From the NCBI GenBank assembly GCA_012026885.1, contig VEPL01000005.1, forward strand, positions 1 to 60,872: a DNA stretch of 60,872 bases, written 5' to 3'. Made by a program: the position numbers and the translations under genes. Below the pieces are notes generated by a model. The model saw nothing but the letters and a program-made list of their open reading frames with translations, was not told the origin of the DNA and did not search any database. The first letter of the stretch is position 1; the number at the start of each line of letters is the position of its first letter. This stretch comes from Betaproteobacteria bacterium (GTDB taxonomy: Bacteria > Pseudomonadota > Gammaproteobacteria > Burkholderiales > Rhodocyclaceae). Below are positions 56,786-60,872 of the stretch, piece by piece.

Positions 56786-58008
56786 GAGCGGTAGTCCGCG
56801 TTGATCTTGACGTAATCGTAAGAGAAGTCGCAGGTATAGACCGTCGCAGCAGCTGCCCCGCGGCCGAGATCGACACGCACGGCAATCTCGGCCTGCTTCA
56901 TCACGCGCGCCCCGTCCTCTTCGCGGTAGGCGGCGGCGCGGCCGCCCCGTTCGGCGACCAGCACGTCATCGAGCCAGACCCGGACGCCATCGACGTCGAG
57001 ATCGGCAATGCCGGCGTAACCGATGGCCGCCAGGATGCGTCCGAGGTTGGGGTCGGAAGCGAAGAAGGCGGTCTTGACCAGCGGCGAATGGCCGATGGCG
57101 TAACCGACCTTGCGGCATTCGTCGCGGTCACGCCCGCCACCGACGGCAATGGTGATGAGCTTGGTCGCCCCCTCCCCGTCGCGCACTATGGCCAGGGCCA
57201 ACTCGACCGCCACGGCAATGATCGCCGCCCGGAGCACCGGCCAGCCGGGTTCCGCGCCGCTAGCGAAAGCCGCTCCGGAATGCCCGGTGGCGATCATCAC
57301 GAAGGAATCGTTGGTCGATGTGTCGCCATCGACGGTGATGCAGTTGAACGATTCATCGGCCGCTTCGCGGACCAGCGCCTCCAGCAGCGGCTGGGCGATG
57401 CCGGCGTCTGTGGCGAGGAAGCCGAGCATGGTCGCCATGTTCGGCTTGATCATCCCGGCGCCCTTGGACATTCCGGAAATCGTCACTTTTTTGCCGTCGA
57501 CCGCAACCGTCCGCGATGCGGCCTTGGCGACGGTGTCGGTAGTCATGATGGCGTGCGCGGCGGCGTGCCAGTTATCCGACCGCAGGTCGGCCAGCGCCGC
57601 CGGCATGCCGGCGACAAGGCGGTCGACCGGCAACGGCTCGAGGATCACGCCAGTCGAGAACGGGAGGACCTGCTCCGCGGCGATGCCGAGCCTGTCCGCG
57701 ACCGCACGGCAGGTTTCCTGTGCCGCCAGACGCCCCGGTTCGCCGGTACCGGCGTTGGCGATGCCGGTGTTGATGACCAGCGCCCGGATGCCGGCACCGG
57801 CTGCCAGATTGGCACGGCAAAGCTGGACTGGCGCTGCACAGAAGCGGTTCTGCGTGAACACGCCGGCGACTGTGCTGCCGGCATCGAGGGCGATCAGGGT
57901 CAGGTCGCGGCGGTCCTTCTTGCGGATGCCGGCCTCGGCGACGCCGAGGCGGACGCCGGCGACCGGCAACAGGGCCTGGGGCGCGGGGGTTGCGAAATTG
58001 ACGGGCAT
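56782..58008 (-). CDS. argJ: Arginine biosynthesis bifunctional protein ArgJ, 408 aa
   Basis: Transfers acetyl from N-acetylornithine to glutamate, and may also acetylate glutamate with acetyl-CoA. The self-cleavage site A-T-M-L-G-F is intact, with nucleophile Thr193 after [15 protein letters not shown] at residue 118 and D-G-D-T-S-T-N-D near 240 are also conserved. Start at ATG 58008. Neighbouring secA is a conserved betaproteobacterial link. A stem-loop separates the two. Confidence 0.96.
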   Translation of the reverse strand: MPVNFATPAPQALLPVAGVRLGVAEAGIRKKDRRDLTLIALDAGSTVAGVFTQNRFCAAPVQLCRANLAAGAGIRALVINTGIANAGTGEPGRLAAQETCRAVADRLGIAAEQVLPFSTGVILEPLPVDRLVAGMPAALADLRSDNWHAAAHAIMTTDTVAKAASRTVAVDGKKVTISGMSKGAGMIKPNMATMLGFLATDAGIAQPLLEALVREAADESFNCITVDGDTSTNDSFVMIATGHSGAAFASGAEPGWPVLRAAIIAVAVELALAIVRDGEGATKLITIAVGGGRDRDECRKVGYAIGHSPLVKTAFFASDPNLGRILAAIGYAGIADLDVDGVRVWLDDVLVAERGGRAAAYREEDGARVMKQAEIAVRVDLGRGAAAATVYTCDFSYDYVKINADYRS

Positions 58009-58028
58009 GCAAAGGCTCCGGAAACGGC

Positions 58029-58050
58029 GAGGCGCCGCCACCGGCGCCTC
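58029..58050 (-). terminator. Stem-loop between secA and argJ
   Basis: GAGGCGCCG pairs perfectly with CGGCGCCTC over a 4-base loop, 10 bp beyond the secA stop. The following bases contain only TTT, so it is a weak or partial terminator. Confidence 0.55.
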
Positions 58051-58059
58051 AGGATCGGG

Positions 58060-60780
<2,721 letters not shown>

Positions 60781-60872
60781 GCGTTCTTAGGTCTATGCTC
60801 GCCAGTCGGCAAAACGCTGATTCTAGCATGCCGGTCGCGGGCGCCCCCCGGCGCCGGGCGGGCCACCGCCCA

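Overview
This is a 60.9 kb, roughly 65-70% GC stretch of a Gram-negative chromosome carrying almost only core genes. Gene content and order (leuS-lptE-holA-proA; dnaG-rpoD-tRNA; miaB-phoH-ybeY-corC-lnt; glyQS-gmhB-plsC; kdsD-kdsC-lptC-lptA; rpe-gph-trpEGDC; argJ-secA) are those of a betaproteobacterium. Two phasin genes show that the cell stores polyhydroxyalkanoate (PHA). The overall picture fits Rhodocyclales (Azoarcus/Dechloromonas/Azonexus-like), but the genus is an inference. No transposase, integrase, prophage or CRISPR array is visible.

Layout. 0-1.1 kb: a partial gene and an exported protein. 1.2-8.9 kb: leuS, lptE, holA, a small Cys-rich protein, proA, ogt, xerD, ybaK. 9-12 kb: a ZIP metal transporter behind a perfect inverted repeat, folB, plsY, tsaD. 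12-16.8 kb: the macromolecular-synthesis block rpsU-yqeY-dnaG-rpoD and a tRNA-Ile2. 16.8-18 kb: two small exported proteins between two CAT-anticodon tRNAs. 18-23.1 kb: miaB-phoH-ybeY-corC-lnt, with overlapping genes. 23.1-29.6 kb: a lytic transglycosylase, then glyQ-glyS-gmhB-plsC-metalloprotease-gloA. 29.6-33.7 kb: an accessory block of exporter, LysR regulator, MFS transporter, thioesterase and Gly/Cys-rich protein. 33.8-39.2 kb: hrpA, an EI24 membrane protein and a MoCF-domain protein. 39.3-45.4 kb: two phasins, lptA, lptC, kdsC, kdsD and a divergent Kef-type antiporter. 45.5-49.3 kb: an orphan pseudopilin with a sigma-54 promoter, an orphan histidine kinase and an adenylate cyclase. 49.3-54.7 kb: the operon rpe-gph-trpL-trpE-trpG-trpD-trpC. 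54.7-60.8 kb: apaG, a methyltransferase, a PerM permease, argJ and secA.

How the parts fit. Most genes serve translation (leuS, glyQS, rpsU, tsaD, miaB, ybeY, tRNAs), replication and transcription (dnaG, holA, rpoD, xerD), or the envelope (lptE/A/C, kdsC/D, gmhB, plsY, plsC, lnt, secA). The most interesting signals are regulatory. (1) A 15-bp inverted repeat of form TGYTGCA-N-TGCARCA lies at the predicted +1 of consensus promoters of both the phasin gene and a lytic transglycosylase gene, suggesting one PhaR-like repressor for both. (2) An 18-residue leader peptide with four Trp codons precedes trpE, and its start overlaps the stop codon of gph. (3) The orphan pseudopilin has a textbook sigma-54 promoter. 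(4) Five promoters of translation/transcription genes carry a CTTT/TTTT tract exactly six bases after the -10 box. (5) The place normally held by lptB-rpoN after lptA is occupied by the phasins.
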